Origin: Planosporangium flavigriseum
GTDB taxonomy: Bacteria; Actinomycetota; Actinomycetes; Mycobacteriales; Micromonosporaceae
Length of the DNA: 64,000 nucleotides
Assembly (NCBI RefSeq): GCF_011947225.1
Contig: NZ_JAATVW010000006.1
Coordinates: 1-64,000 of the forward strand
Direction of reading: 5' to 3'
Program-made: the position numbers and the translations under genes
In this document: piece after piece, positions 44,845 through 53,378 of the stretch
Layout of the letters: the number at the start of each line of letters is the position of its first letter
Numbering within the stretch: position 1 is the first letter of the stretch
Notes under the pieces: generated by a model
Told to the model about the DNA's origin: nothing
Databases searched by the model: none
What the model saw: only the letters and a program-made list of their open reading frames with translations

Positions 44845-45648
44845 TCACCCTGAGATCCGGACGGTCGTGGAGGCGCCCCAGATGGCGAGCGAGAGGAAGA
44901 AGTCGATGATGTTGACCGCGACGATCGCGGTCCGCACGGCCCGGCCGACCGCCACGCCGACCCCCGCCGGCCCGCCGCTGGCGGTGTAGCCGTAGTAGCA
45001 GTGCGTGAGCACCACGACGAGGCTGAACACCAGCACCTTTCCGAACGACCAGAGGACGTCTTCGGGCGGCAGGAACAGGTGGAAGTAGTAGTCGTACGTG
45101 CCGGTCGACTGCCCGAAGTAGACGGTTGCGATGGTGCGGGTGGCGAAGTAGCTGGCGAGCAGGCCGATGATGTACAGCGGGATCACCGCGACGAACCCGG
45201 CGATCATCCGGGTGGTGACCAGGAAGGGCAGCGACGGGATGCCCATCACCTCGAGGGCGTCGACCTCCTCGGAGATGCGCATGGCCCCGAGTTGGGCGGT
45301 GAAGCCCGAGCCGACCGTGGCCGACAGGGCCAGCGCCGACACCAGCGGGGCGATCTCGCGGGTGTTGAAGTACGCGGAGATGAAGCCGGTGAACGCGCTG
45401 CTGCCGATCTGGTTGAGCGACTGGTAGCCCTGCAGGCCGACCTCGGTGCCGGTGAAGAACGTCATGAAGGCGATGATTCCGACGGTGCCGCCGAGTACCG
45501 CGAGGGCGCCGGAGCCGAAGCTGACCTCGGCGAGCAGGCGGACGACCTCCTTCTTGTACCGTCGGGCCGTCCGCGGCGCCCACGCGAAGGACCGCACGTA
45601 GAACGACAGCTGTCCGCCGAGGTCGTCGAGGCGGTCGAAGATGGCCAT
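44845..45648 (-). CDS. yrbEB: YrbE/MlaE-type permease B of the Mce transporter
   Basis: 267 residues from the ATG at 45648 (GGGGAG before it). Five to six hydrophobic segments and the MlaE-family block LGAMRISEEVDALEVMGI, whose EEVDALEVMG motif resembles the EExDA loop that contacts the ATPase. With YrbE A it forms the membrane core of the importer. Located one base after the yrbE A stop. Confidence 0.94.
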   Translation of the reverse strand: MAIFDRLDDLGGQLSFYVRSFAWAPRTARRYKKEVVRLLAEVSFGSGALAVLGGTVGIIAFMTFFTGTEVGLQGYQSLNQIGSSAFTGFISAYFNTREIAPLVSALALSATVGSGFTAQLGAMRISEEVDALEVMGIPSLPFLVTTRMIAGFVAVIPLYIIGLLASYFATRTIATVYFGQSTGTYDYYFHLFLPPEDVLWSFGKVLVFSLVVVLTHCYYGYTASGGPAGVGVAVGRAVRTAIVAVNIIDFFLSLAIWGASTTVRISG

Positions 45649-45649
45649 C

Positions 45650-46480
45650 TCAGCTCCCCTTCTGCGGTACGACCTGGAAGTAGATGGCCGTGACGACGAA
45701 GTTGACGGCGAACAGCAGCATGAAGGTGATGACGACGCTCTGGTTGACCGCGTCGCCGACGCCCTTCGGGCCACCCTTGGCGGTCATGCCCTTGTAGGAG
45801 GCGACGATCGCGGCGATCGCGCCGAAGAGCAACGCCTTGACCTCGCCGGCGATCAGGTCCGGCAGCTGCCCCAGCGCCTGGAAGCTCGCCAGGTACGCGC
45901 CGGGCGTGCCGCCCTGCATCATGACGTTGAAGGTGTAGCCCCCGGCGACGCCGACAACGTTGACCAGGCCGTTGAGCAGTACCGCGATCAGCATCGAGGC
46001 GACCACCCGCGGGGCGACCAGTCGATGGATCGGGTCGATGCCCAGCACCTCCATCGCGTCCAGCTCCTCGCGGATCTTGCGCGCGCCCAGGTCGGCGCAG
46101 ATCGCCGAGCCGGCGGCGCCCGCGACGATGAGGGCGGTCACGATCGGCCCCGCCTCGCGGACGATGGCGATGACCGAGGCGGCGCCGGTGAACGACTGCG
46201 CGCCGATCTGCCGGGTCAGTGAGCCGAGCTGCAGGGCGATGACCGCGCCGAACGGGATCGACACCAGCGCGGCCGGCAGGATCGACACGGAGCTGATGAA
46301 CCAGGCCTGCTGGATGAACTCGCGGACCTGGAACGGCCGGCGGAACAGGCCCCGTAGCGCGTCGAGGCAGAACGCGAAGAAGTTGCCGTAGATCCGCAGC
46401 CCCTCGGTGGCGTACCCGACCACGGGGCCGCCCCGGTGCTTGCGGGCGACCTCAGGGTTCGCCGGCGGTCCCACGCTCAT
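45650..46480 (-). CDS. yrbEA: YrbE/MlaE-type permease A of the Mce transporter
   Basis: 276 residues from the ATG at 46480, overlapping the ATPase stop by four bases (ATGA). About six hydrophobic segments; block LGARKIREELDAMEVLGIDP holds the EExDA-type ATPase-contact motif. Pairs with YrbE B. Confidence 0.94.
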   Translation of the reverse strand: MSVGPPANPEVARKHRGGPVVGYATEGLRIYGNFFAFCLDALRGLFRRPFQVREFIQQAWFISSVSILPAALVSIPFGAVIALQLGSLTRQIGAQSFTGAASVIAIVREAGPIVTALIVAGAAGSAICADLGARKIREELDAMEVLGIDPIHRLVAPRVVASMLIAVLLNGLVNVVGVAGGYTFNVMMQGGTPGAYLASFQALGQLPDLIAGEVKALLFGAIAAIVASYKGMTAKGGPKGVGDAVNQSVVITFMLLFAVNFVVTAIYFQVVPQKGS

Positions 46481-47475
46481 GACGCCACCACCGGAAGCTC
46501 GTGTGTGTTCTCCACCGAGTGCCGGCCGGTGCTGGGCATGTTCGTCTCGAACGACCCGGGCGGCGGAACGACCCCGTTCTCGCGGCACCACTGGCCGGCC
46601 GGGCGCTGGGCCCGGCGCGGCAGGCCGTTGGAGGGTGGCAGCTGGGGCGGGATGGGCGGTAGCGGCGGCAGTTCGACGCCGGCCGCGGCCTCGGCCTCCA
46701 GCTCGTCGGCGTCCTTCTCCTCGGCCATGCCGATCGGGCCGACGCGCTGAGCGTTGAGGAACTGGCGGACCACCGGCTCCTCGCTGGACAACAGCATCTC
46801 GCGCGGGCCGAACATGGCCAGGTGCCGGTGGTACAGCAGGCCGATGTTGTCCGGCACGGTACGGGCGGTGTTGATGTCGTGCGTGACGATGAGGAACGTC
46901 GCGTCGGTCTGCTGGTTGAGGTCGACGATGAGCTGGTTGAGGTACGCGGTGCGGACCGGGTCGAGGCCGGAGTCCGGCTCGTCGAACAGGATGATCTCGG
47001 GGTCCAGCACGAGCGCCCGGGCCAGGCCGGCGCGCTTGCGCATCCCGCCGGAGATCTCGCCCGGCAGCTTCTTCTCCGCCCCGGTCAGGCCGACCATCTC
47101 CAGCTTCTCCGAGACGATGGAGCGGATCTCCGACTCCGACTTGCGGGTGTGCTCACGCAGGGGGAACGCCACGTTGTCGTAGAGGGTCATCGAGCCGAAC
47201 AGCGCGCCGTCCTGGAAGAGCACGCCGAAGAGCCGGCGGACCTCGTACAGGTCGCGTTCGGACAGGCGGGGCAGGTCCCGGTCGCTGATCCAGATCGACC
47301 CCCGGTCCGGCTTCAGCAGGCCGATCAGGGTTTTCAGGAAGACAGACTTACCAGTACCGGAAGGACCAAGGAGGACAGATATCTCACCTGTTGGCAGCGT
47401 GAGACTCACGTCGGCCCATACTGGGTGGCCGCCGAAGGACTTGGTAAGGCCTTCGACGCGTACCTCGACGCCCAA
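46477..47475 (-). CDS. Mce transporter ATPase (MlaF/Mkl type)
   Basis: 332 residues from a TTG at 47475. Walker A GPSGTGKS (37-44), signature SGGMRKR, Walker B ILFDEPDSGLDP, then THD with the switch His. The last 90 residues form a Pro-rich tail that ordinary MlaF proteins lack. The TTG is chosen because GGGGAGGAG precedes it and GVEVRVEGLTKSFGG is the expected start; no ATG or GTG fits. It heads the operon and powers the Mce permease. Confidence 0.9.
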   Translation of the reverse strand: MGVEVRVEGLTKSFGGHPVWADVSLTLPTGEISVLLGPSGTGKSVFLKTLIGLLKPDRGSIWISDRDLPRLSERDLYEVRRLFGVLFQDGALFGSMTLYDNVAFPLREHTRKSESEIRSIVSEKLEMVGLTGAEKKLPGEISGGMRKRAGLARALVLDPEIILFDEPDSGLDPVRTAYLNQLIVDLNQQTDATFLIVTHDINTARTVPDNIGLLYHRHLAMFGPREMLLSSEEPVVRQFLNAQRVGPIGMAEEKDADELEAEAAAGVELPPLPPIPPQLPPSNGLPRRAQRPAGQWCRENGVVPPPGSFETNMPSTGRHSVENTHELPVVAS

Positions 47476-47524
47476 CTGCTCCTCCCCAGGGTGAATGTTG
47501 TTACATACATCGCAGTGGGGCCCC

Positions 47525-47625
47525 GGCGTGTAACACGCCAAACCCCACGCCCGTTGTTGATCGCTCGGACATGCTGCCCGAAGCGGGGTATACCTGGCAA
47601 CCTTCGGTTGATCTGTCATCAACCG
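47525..47625. promoter_or_regulatory. two palindromes upstream of the mce operon
   Basis: GGCGTG-TAA-CACGCC at 47525-47539 (6-bp arms) and CGGTTGAT-CTGTC-ATCAACCG at 47605-47625 (8-bp arms) lie in the 222-bp region between the mce ATPase and the divergent sigma-factor gene. Either could be a repressor site for the operon; no regulator can be assigned. On the minus strand a -10-like TATGTA lies between the first palindrome and the ATPase start. Confidence 0.5.
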
Positions 47626-47697
47626 TTAGGCGGTTAGCGATCATCCGGATAACGTGCGGGATACTCGTCGGTAACGGGAGGGATATCACCGGTTCAG

Positions 47698-48273
47698 ATG
47701 ACCGTGCAAGAGGCAGAGCTCGTCAGCCGCGCTGCGCGTAGCGACCCGGTCGCGACCGCGGCGTTGCTCGCGCGCCTACGACCCGGTGTCGTCCGGTACT
47801 GCCGGGCCCACCTCGGCCGCGTCGGCGGCGCCTACACCACCGCCGACGACGTCGCCCAGGAGGTCTGCCTGGCGATGCTGCGTGCTCTGCCCCGGTTCCA
47901 GGACCAGGGACGCCCGTTCTCGGCCTTCGTCTACCGCATCGCCGCGAACAAGGTGGCCGACGCACAGCGGGCCGCGCTGCGGCACCTGTCTGTCGCCGGT
48001 GTCGACATGCTGCCCGACCGGCCGGACTCCGCGCCCAGCCCCGAGCAGCAGGCGGTCTCCACCGACGAAGCGCGGCGGCTGGCCAGGCTCCTGCGCCAGT
48101 TATCCCCGACCCATCGGGAAATCATCGTGCTGCGGGTGGCCGTCGGCCTGCCCGCGGAGGAGGTGGGCAGCGTGCTCGGAATGTCCGCCGCTGCGGTACG
48201 CATGGCACAGTCGCGCGCATTGGCCCAGCTGCGTACGCTAGCCGGCGACACGCTTGACGAGGTACCGGCATGA
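47698..48273 (+). CDS. shbA: ECF sigma factor, ShbA/SigD-like
   Basis: 191 residues. Region 2 has [34 protein letters not shown]; region 4 has [29 protein letters not shown] and [14 protein letters not shown]. Layout and neighbour match the actinobacterial SigD/ShbA group, which in Streptomyces drives transcription of the principal sigma-factor gene. It overlaps the anti-sigma gene by four bases (ATGA). Confidence 0.85.
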   Translation: MTVQEAELVSRAARSDPVATAALLARLRPGVVRYCRAHLGRVGGAYTTADDVAQEVCLAMLRALPRFQDQGRPFSAFVYRIAANKVADAQRAALRHLSVAGVDMLPDRPDSAPSPEQQAVSTDEARRLARLLRQLSPTHREIIVLRVAVGLPAEEVGSVLGMSAAAVRMAQSRALAQLRTLAGDTLDEVPA

Positions 48274-49103
48274 CAGACAAGCCCTCGACCGCTGGCGAGC
48301 GACCGTCCGATCTGGGCGCGGTCGCCGCCGACACGCTGCTGCTCGACGCCCTGGGCCGCGGCGCGCCGGCGCTCGCGGACGACCAGGTCGCGTCGCTGCT
48401 CGCGGCGTGGCGCGCCGACCTCGACGACGGCCTCGCCGTCACGGAATCGGACCAGGCCGCCGACCCGGCGGTGGTCCGCCTGGTCGGGGCCGAGCGGCGC
48501 GGCGACCGTACGCGTCGCACCGGCCGCCGGGTACTCGGTGCGGCCGCTGCCGTCCTCGTCGCCGGCGGCGGCCTGCTCGTCGGCGCCGAACACGCGACCC
48601 CCGGCAATCCGCTGTGGCCGATCACCCGGGTCATGTACCCCGAACGCGCGGACAGCGTCGTCGCCGAGCACACCCTCGCGCAGGCGCGCGAGGCGGCCGC
48701 CGACGGCCGCCAGGACGACGCGCGGCGCCTGCTCGCGGAGGCGGCCACCGTCATCGGCCACGTGTCGGACGAGGGTACGGCCCAGCGACTGCGCGCCGAA
48801 TTGGCGACCGTACGCGGCATGCTCCCCCCCGCCGTCGTGCCGGCCGCGTCCGCTCCGGCCGTACCCGACCCGGCTCCGACCGGGGCGGTGGTACCCGGAT
48901 CGCCGGGCGCGCCGACCGCCGGCCCCGTGCCGCAGCCGACCGGGGGTGCGCCGCAGCCGACAGTCACCTCCGGGGCCACGCCTCCAGGGGTTTCGGTCCC
49001 ATTGCTGCCCACGGTTCCGGCCCCGTCGACCGGACTACGGCTACCGTCGACGGTGGCTCCCACCCTGCCACCGGTCGGTGGCCTGCTGCCCCCGTTGCCG
49101 TAG
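48270..49103 (+). CDS. rsdA: RsdA-like anti-sigma factor
   Basis: 277 residues. The N-terminal 65 residues ([29 protein letters not shown]) fit the short sigma-binding region of RsdA, the partner of SigD. One membrane helix (about 88-105) follows, then a domain of some 85 residues and a Pro/Ala/Thr-rich end of about 85. In mycobacteria RsdA is freed from its sigma factor by proteolysis. It is translated with the sigma gene. Confidence 0.8.
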   Translation: MTDKPSTAGERPSDLGAVAADTLLLDALGRGAPALADDQVASLLAAWRADLDDGLAVTESDQAADPAVVRLVGAERRGDRTRRTGRRVLGAAAAVLVAGGGLLVGAEHATPGNPLWPITRVMYPERADSVVAEHTLAQAREAAADGRQDDARRLLAEAATVIGHVSDEGTAQRLRAELATVRGMLPPAVVPAASAPAVPDPAPTGAVVPGSPGAPTAGPVPQPTGGAPQPTVTSGATPPGVSVPLLPTVPAPSTGLRLPSTVAPTLPPVGGLLPPLP

Positions 49104-49107
49104 CGGA

Positions 49108-49173
49108 CGGCTCGGGTTGCTTTTGCGGCTCGGGTTGCTTTTGCGGCTCGGGCTGCTTTTGCGGCCCGAGCCG
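49108..49173. terminator. 18-bp tandem repeats ending in a hairpin
   Basis: Three copies of CGGCTCGGGTTGCTTTTG (the third with one change) from 49108 to 49161, then CGGCCCGAGCCG. GGCTCGGGC of the third copy pairs with GCCCGAGCC at 49164-49172 to form a stem with a 10-base loop containing TTTT. It ends the sigma/anti-sigma operon directly before the IclR gene. Confidence 0.7.
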
Positions 49174-49193
49174 CCGCCGCGCGAGGATGAGGT

Positions 49194-50036
49194 ATGCCCG
49201 CGCGAGGCAGTTGCCCCTACCCGGCCGGGCCTGCCGGCACGGCCGGGTCCGCCGAGCCCACCGGCCTGCTGCGGTCGGTCGACCGGGCGGTGCGCGTGCT
49301 CGATCACGTCGCTGACGCGCCTGGCCCGCTCGCCGCGAAGGACATCGCGCGCGACCTCGACCTGACGCTGCCGACGACCTACCACCTCCTGACCACGCTG
49401 GTCCGGGCCGGCTATCTCGTGCACCTGACTGCTGCGCACGCGTACGCCCTGGGCCACCGGCTGGACGACCTGGCGCGGGCGCTGCGCCGGCAGCTCGCCG
49501 TGCCGGCCGAGGTGGAGCGGATCGCGGCGATCTGCCACGAGGAGGCGCGCGCCGCGGCGTACTACACCGCGCTGCGCGACGGCGAGATGGTCGTCGCGTA
49601 CGTGGCCGACTGCCCCGACCACCCGCGGATGCGCCTGCTCGACGTGGGTTTCCACCACGCGCCGCACGCCACCGCCTTCGGCAAGCTGATGCTGGCCGCG
49701 CTCGACCCGGCCGCCCGCGATGAGCTGCTCGCGCGCACCGGCACGCGGGCGGTGACGCCGTGGACCGTCACCGACCCGCACGCCCTGCGCCGCCAACTCG
49801 ACCAGGTGCGCGCCACCGGGCTCGCGATCGAGACCGACGAGGTCCAGTCCGAACTCGGTGGCATGGCCGCGCCGGTCACCGACGCGACCGGTCGGCTTGT
49901 CGGTGCGGTGGCGGTCTCGATGCCGACCGGCCAACTGCTTCGCCGGCGGCGCGAGGTGGAGCGTGCGGTCCGTACCGCCGCGGTACGCGCCAGCCGGGCG
50001 GCCTGCGCCGCCGCCGTACGCGCCGGTGCGGCGTGA
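49194..50036 (+). CDS. IclR-family regulator
   Basis: 280 residues. The winged helix runs LLRSVDRAVRVLDHVADAPG, AAKDIARDLDLTLPTTYHLL; the effector-binding GAF-like domain follows, with HHAPHATAFGKLMLAAL and GLAIETDEVQSELGGMAAPV. Convergent with the zinc alcohol dehydrogenase gene, three bases apart. Effector unknown. Confidence 0.9.
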   Translation: MPARGSCPYPAGPAGTAGSAEPTGLLRSVDRAVRVLDHVADAPGPLAAKDIARDLDLTLPTTYHLLTTLVRAGYLVHLTAAHAYALGHRLDDLARALRRQLAVPAEVERIAAICHEEARAAAYYTALRDGEMVVAYVADCPDHPRMRLLDVGFHHAPHATAFGKLMLAALDPAARDELLARTGTRAVTPWTVTDPHALRRQLDQVRATGLAIETDEVQSELGGMAAPVTDATGRLVGAVAVSMPTGQLLRRRREVERAVRTAAVRASRAACAAAVRAGAA

Positions 50037-50039
50037 CGG

Positions 50040-51083
50040 TCAGGCGCGACTGCCGCGGTTCGGTACGAGAATCGCGCGCCCGGGCAGCCGGCCGGCCTCC
50101 AGATCCTCGATGGCGTGGATGACGTCTTCCAGGAAGTACGTCTGGGTGTGCAGCCGCACGGTGCCGTCGGCCGTCAGGGTCATCAGCTCGTCGAGCTCGT
50201 TGTACGTGCCGACCAGGTTGCCGATGATGCTGCGCTCGGTCGAGATCAGGTCGAGGGTCGGGATCTCGACCCGGCCGCCGTACCCGATCGCGAAGTACGA
50301 GCCGGCCGGTCGGGTCATCGCCAGGCCCTCGGCCTCGGTGCCGTGCTCGCCGACGAAGTCGAAGACCACGTGCGCCCCGGCGCCGCCGGTCAGCTCCATG
50401 ACCCGCTGCACGTGCGGGCCATCCGCCTTGATCGCATGGACCTCCCCGTAGCTGCCCGCGAGCTGCAGCGCGGCGTCGCTGCGGTCGATCACGATCACGG
50501 TGGCGGCGGTCAGCGCCAGCAGGCACTGCACCCCGATGTGGCCGAGACCGCCGACGCCGATCACGACGCACGTACTGCCGGGGTGCAGCAGCGGCAGGGC
50601 CTTGCGAACGGCGTGGTATGCGGTGAGCCCCGCGTCCGCCTGGGCCGCCACATCGACCGGCTCGAGCCCCGGCTGGAGCTTGACCGCCGACCGGACCGAC
50701 GTCAGCAGCAGTTCCGCCATGCCGCCGTCGCTGTCGATGCCGGGGAACCGCGAGTTCTCGCAGTGCTGGTCGATGCCGGCCCGGCAGGCGCGGCACAGCC
50801 CGCACGTCACCAGCGGATGCAGGATGACCGCGTCGCCGGGCCGGACATTCGTGACGGCGCTGCCCACCGCACGTACCCAGCCCGCGTTCTCGTGGCCGAG
50901 CACGTACGGCAGCCTGACGGCCGACTTCTGCGCCCATTGCCCCTCGATGATGTGCAGGTCGGTGCGGCACAGCCCGGCCGCGCCGATCTCCACCAGGATG
51001 TCCAGCGGTCCGCTGATGGTGGGTTCGGGGATGTCGTCGACGGTCGGCGGCTTCCCGTAGGCGTGGAGCCGGACAGCCTTCAT
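50040..51083 (-). CDS. zinc-dependent alcohol dehydrogenase (MDR)
   Basis: 347 residues from the ATG at 51083. Catalytic zinc ligands Cys39 (GLCRTDLHI) and His64-Glu65 (GHENAG); structural zinc Cys94, Cys97, Cys100, Cys108; Rossmann motif GVGGLGHIGVQ near 175. Uses NAD or NADP to oxidise an alcohol or reduce an aldehyde; substrate unknown. The long frame upstream of the ATG has no family character. Confidence 0.92.
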   Translation of the reverse strand: MKAVRLHAYGKPPTVDDIPEPTISGPLDILVEIGAAGLCRTDLHIIEGQWAQKSAVRLPYVLGHENAGWVRAVGSAVTNVRPGDAVILHPLVTCGLCRACRAGIDQHCENSRFPGIDSDGGMAELLLTSVRSAVKLQPGLEPVDVAAQADAGLTAYHAVRKALPLLHPGSTCVVIGVGGLGHIGVQCLLALTAATVIVIDRSDAALQLAGSYGEVHAIKADGPHVQRVMELTGGAGAHVVFDFVGEHGTEAEGLAMTRPAGSYFAIGYGGRVEIPTLDLISTERSIIGNLVGTYNELDELMTLTADGTVRLHTQTYFLEDVIHAIEDLEAGRLPGRAILVPNRGSRA

Positions 51084-51165
51084 AGTCCGAGCCTGCAATC
51101 CGGCGGTTGCCGCCGCCCACACCGCGTTCAGATGCTGACAACGGGCGTGTGGCACACTCCCCGCC

Positions 51166-51645
51166 ATGCTCATCAGGCAGGCATCCGAGGAGGACTGGCC
51201 GCGCATCTGGCCCTTCTGGCACGAGATCGTCGCCGCGGGCGAGACGTACACCTGGGAACCCGACACCGGGCCGGACGCCGCGCGCGAGCTGTGGATGGGG
51301 CGGTCGTCGCGGGTGTTCGTGGTCGAGTCCGACGGGCGGATCGTCGCGAGCGCGTACCTCAAGCCCAACTACGGAGGCCGCGCCGCCCACGTCGCCAATG
51401 CGGGGTTCATGGTCGATCCCGGGTATGCCGGCCGCGGTGTCGGCCGGCGGCTTGCCGAGCACATCCTCGACGAGGCGCGGCGGGCCGGCTACCGCGCGAT
51501 GGTGTTCAACGCGGTCGTCGAGACCAACCCGGCGCTGGCGCTGTGGCGGTCGCTGGGTTTCGAGGTCGTCGGGACCGTCCCGCAGGGCTTCGACCACCCT
51601 CTCCACGGCCCGGTGGCGCTGCTCGTCCTGCATCGCACGCTGTAA
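51166..51645 (+). CDS. GNAT-family N-acetyltransferase
   Basis: 159 residues. LIRQASEEDWPRIWPFWHEI at the start, the acetyl-CoA motif DPGYAGRGVGRRLAEHIL, and NAVVETNPALALWRSLGFEVV. The pattern resembles the phosphinothricin/small-molecule acetyltransferases. Acceptor unknown. Stands alone, 61 bp before the CNB-fusion gene. Confidence 0.88.
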   Translation: MLIRQASEEDWPRIWPFWHEIVAAGETYTWEPDTGPDAARELWMGRSSRVFVVESDGRIVASAYLKPNYGGRAAHVANAGFMVDPGYAGRGVGRRLAEHILDEARRAGYRAMVFNAVVETNPALALWRSLGFEVVGTVPQGFDHPLHGPVALLVLHRTL

Positions 51646-51706
51646 GGACCGCCGAGGTTACCGGCTGCGGCGCTGGGTAGTGCCAGCCCCGACCGCGGGG
51701 GTGGAC

Positions 51707-53374
51707 ATGAGCGTACTTGTCGAGACGCCGGATCGGTACGGGGCGTACCCACGCCTGAGCGACGCCCAGATCGAGACCCTCACGGCGCGCGGCGAGCGCC
51801 GGCGCACCCAGACCGACGAGGTGCTCATCCGCGAGGGAGACGCGGGGTACGACTTCTTCGTGATCCTCGCCGGCAAAGTGGCCAACTACGAGGCGCACGG
51901 CACCCGGGACGAGCGCCTGATAAGCGTGCACGGTCCGCGTCGATTTCTGGGTGAGCTGAGCCTGTTCACCGGCCAGACCGCGTTCTTCACGTCGGTGGTG
52001 GCCGAGCCGGGCGACGTGCTCGACGTGTCCGCGGACCAGATGCGGGAGGCCGCCGTACAGGACCCGGGGCTCGGCGACCTCATCCTGCGCGCGTACCTCA
52101 TCCGGCGCTCGATTCTGATCGGGCTCGGCGCCGGCATCCGGATCATCGGATCGCGGTTCTCTCCCGACATCCGGCGGTTGCGCGAGTTCGCCGCCCGCAA
52201 CCGGCTGCCTTACCGCTGGATCGACCTGGAGAACGACCGGCAGGCCGAGGAGCTGCTGCGCCAACTCGGCGTGGAGCCCGGGCGGACGCCGGTGGTCATC
52301 TGCCCCGGCGGGCAGGTGCTGCGCAACCCGAGCAACGCCGACCTGGCCCGCGTCGTCGGCCTGCCGACGCCGCACATGGCCGAGGCGACCTGCGACCTCG
52401 CCATCGTCGGGTCGGGACCGGCCGGCCTGGCCGCCGCCGTGTACGGAGCCTCGGAAGGCCTGGTCACGATCGCCCTCGATGCGGTCGCCACCGGCGGCCA
52501 GGCGGGGACCTCGTCGAAGATCGAGAACTACCTCGGGTTCCCGGCGGGCATCTCCGGCGGTGAACTTGCCGAGCGTGCGGTCCTGCAGGCCGAGAAGTTC
52601 GGGGCGAGCTTCAACATCCCGGCCGAGGCGAAGTCGTTGGAGACCCGCGAGGACGGCCACGTGATCCGGTTCGCGGACGGCTCGGAGCTCACCGCCCGTG
52701 CCGTGCTGGTCGCCACCGGCGCCCGCTACCGCCGGCTGCCCGTACTGAACCTGGAGAAGTACGAGAAGACGAACGTCTACTACGCGGCGACGACAGCCGA
52801 GGCGCTGATGTGCCGCAACGACCCGGTAGCGGTTGTGGGCGGGGGAAACTCTGCCGGGCAGGCGACCCTGTTCCTGTCCAGGTACGCCACGCAGATCCGA
52901 CTGATCATCCGCCACGAGGACCTCGACCGGGACATGTCGCGCTATCTCGTGGACCGGATCCTGCGGCTGCCCAATGTGGAGATTCTCCGGCAGGCCGAGG
53001 TGCGCGAACTGCTCGGCCGGGACACGCTCGAAGGGATCCTCGTCGAGGACAAGCAGACCGGAGAGCACCGCATCATCTCCGCGCGGGCCCTGTTCGTGTT
53101 CATCGGGGCGGAGCCGTGTACCGGATGGCTCGCCGGCAAGATCGCGCTCGATGGTCACGGCTTCGTGCTCACCGGTCGGGACAACGGTCGCGGGGGCAGC
53201 GAGGGGTCTGCGCTGCTGGAGACCAGCCAGCCCGGCGTGTTCGCCGCGGGCGACGTCCGGTACGGCTCCATCAAGCGGGTGGCCTCCGCTGTGGGCGAAG
53301 GCGCGATGGCGGTGCGGTTCGTGTGGGAGTACCTGCACAAGGCCGGCCGTGCGGAGATGGCCCGCACCAGGTGA
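51707..53374 (+). CDS. cyclic-nucleotide-binding / thioredoxin-like / TrxR-like flavoprotein
   Basis: 555 residues, three parts. A CNB domain (about 20-140; VLIREGDAGYDFFVILAGKV, LGELSLFTGQTAFFTSVV). A thioredoxin-fold segment (about 155-225) without its CxxC. A TrxR-type flavoprotein with FAD loop GSGPAGLAAAVYG near 232, GGQAGTSSKIENYLGFP and NADPH loop GGGNSAGQATLFLS. The catalytic CxxC of thioredoxin reductase is absent (AATTAEALMC at that place), so electrons must go to another acceptor. Soluble. The start at the ATG 51707 opens the CNB-type sequence. Function unknown; an NAD(P)H-linked enzyme gated by a nucleotide is a guess. Confidence 0.87.
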   Translation: MSVLVETPDRYGAYPRLSDAQIETLTARGERRRTQTDEVLIREGDAGYDFFVILAGKVANYEAHGTRDERLISVHGPRRFLGELSLFTGQTAFFTSVVAEPGDVLDVSADQMREAAVQDPGLGDLILRAYLIRRSILIGLGAGIRIIGSRFSPDIRRLREFAARNRLPYRWIDLENDRQAEELLRQLGVEPGRTPVVICPGGQVLRNPSNADLARVVGLPTPHMAEATCDLAIVGSGPAGLAAAVYGASEGLVTIALDAVATGGQAGTSSKIENYLGFPAGISGGELAERAVLQAEKFGASFNIPAEAKSLETREDGHVIRFADGSELTARAVLVATGARYRRLPVLNLEKYEKTNVYYAATTAEALMCRNDPVAVVGGGNSAGQATLFLSRYATQIRLIIRHEDLDRDMSRYLVDRILRLPNVEILRQAEVRELLGRDTLEGILVEDKQTGEHRIISARALFVFIGAEPCTGWLAGKIALDGHGFVLTGRDNGRGGSEGSALLETSQPGVFAAGDVRYGSIKRVASAVGEGAMAVRFVWEYLHKAGRAEMARTR

Positions 53375-53378
53375 CCAA

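Noticed and set aside
49876-51633. 585-residue minus-strand frame over the ADH gene
   Set aside because: Out of frame with the dehydrogenase, whose zinc and Rossmann motifs are complete in the other frame.
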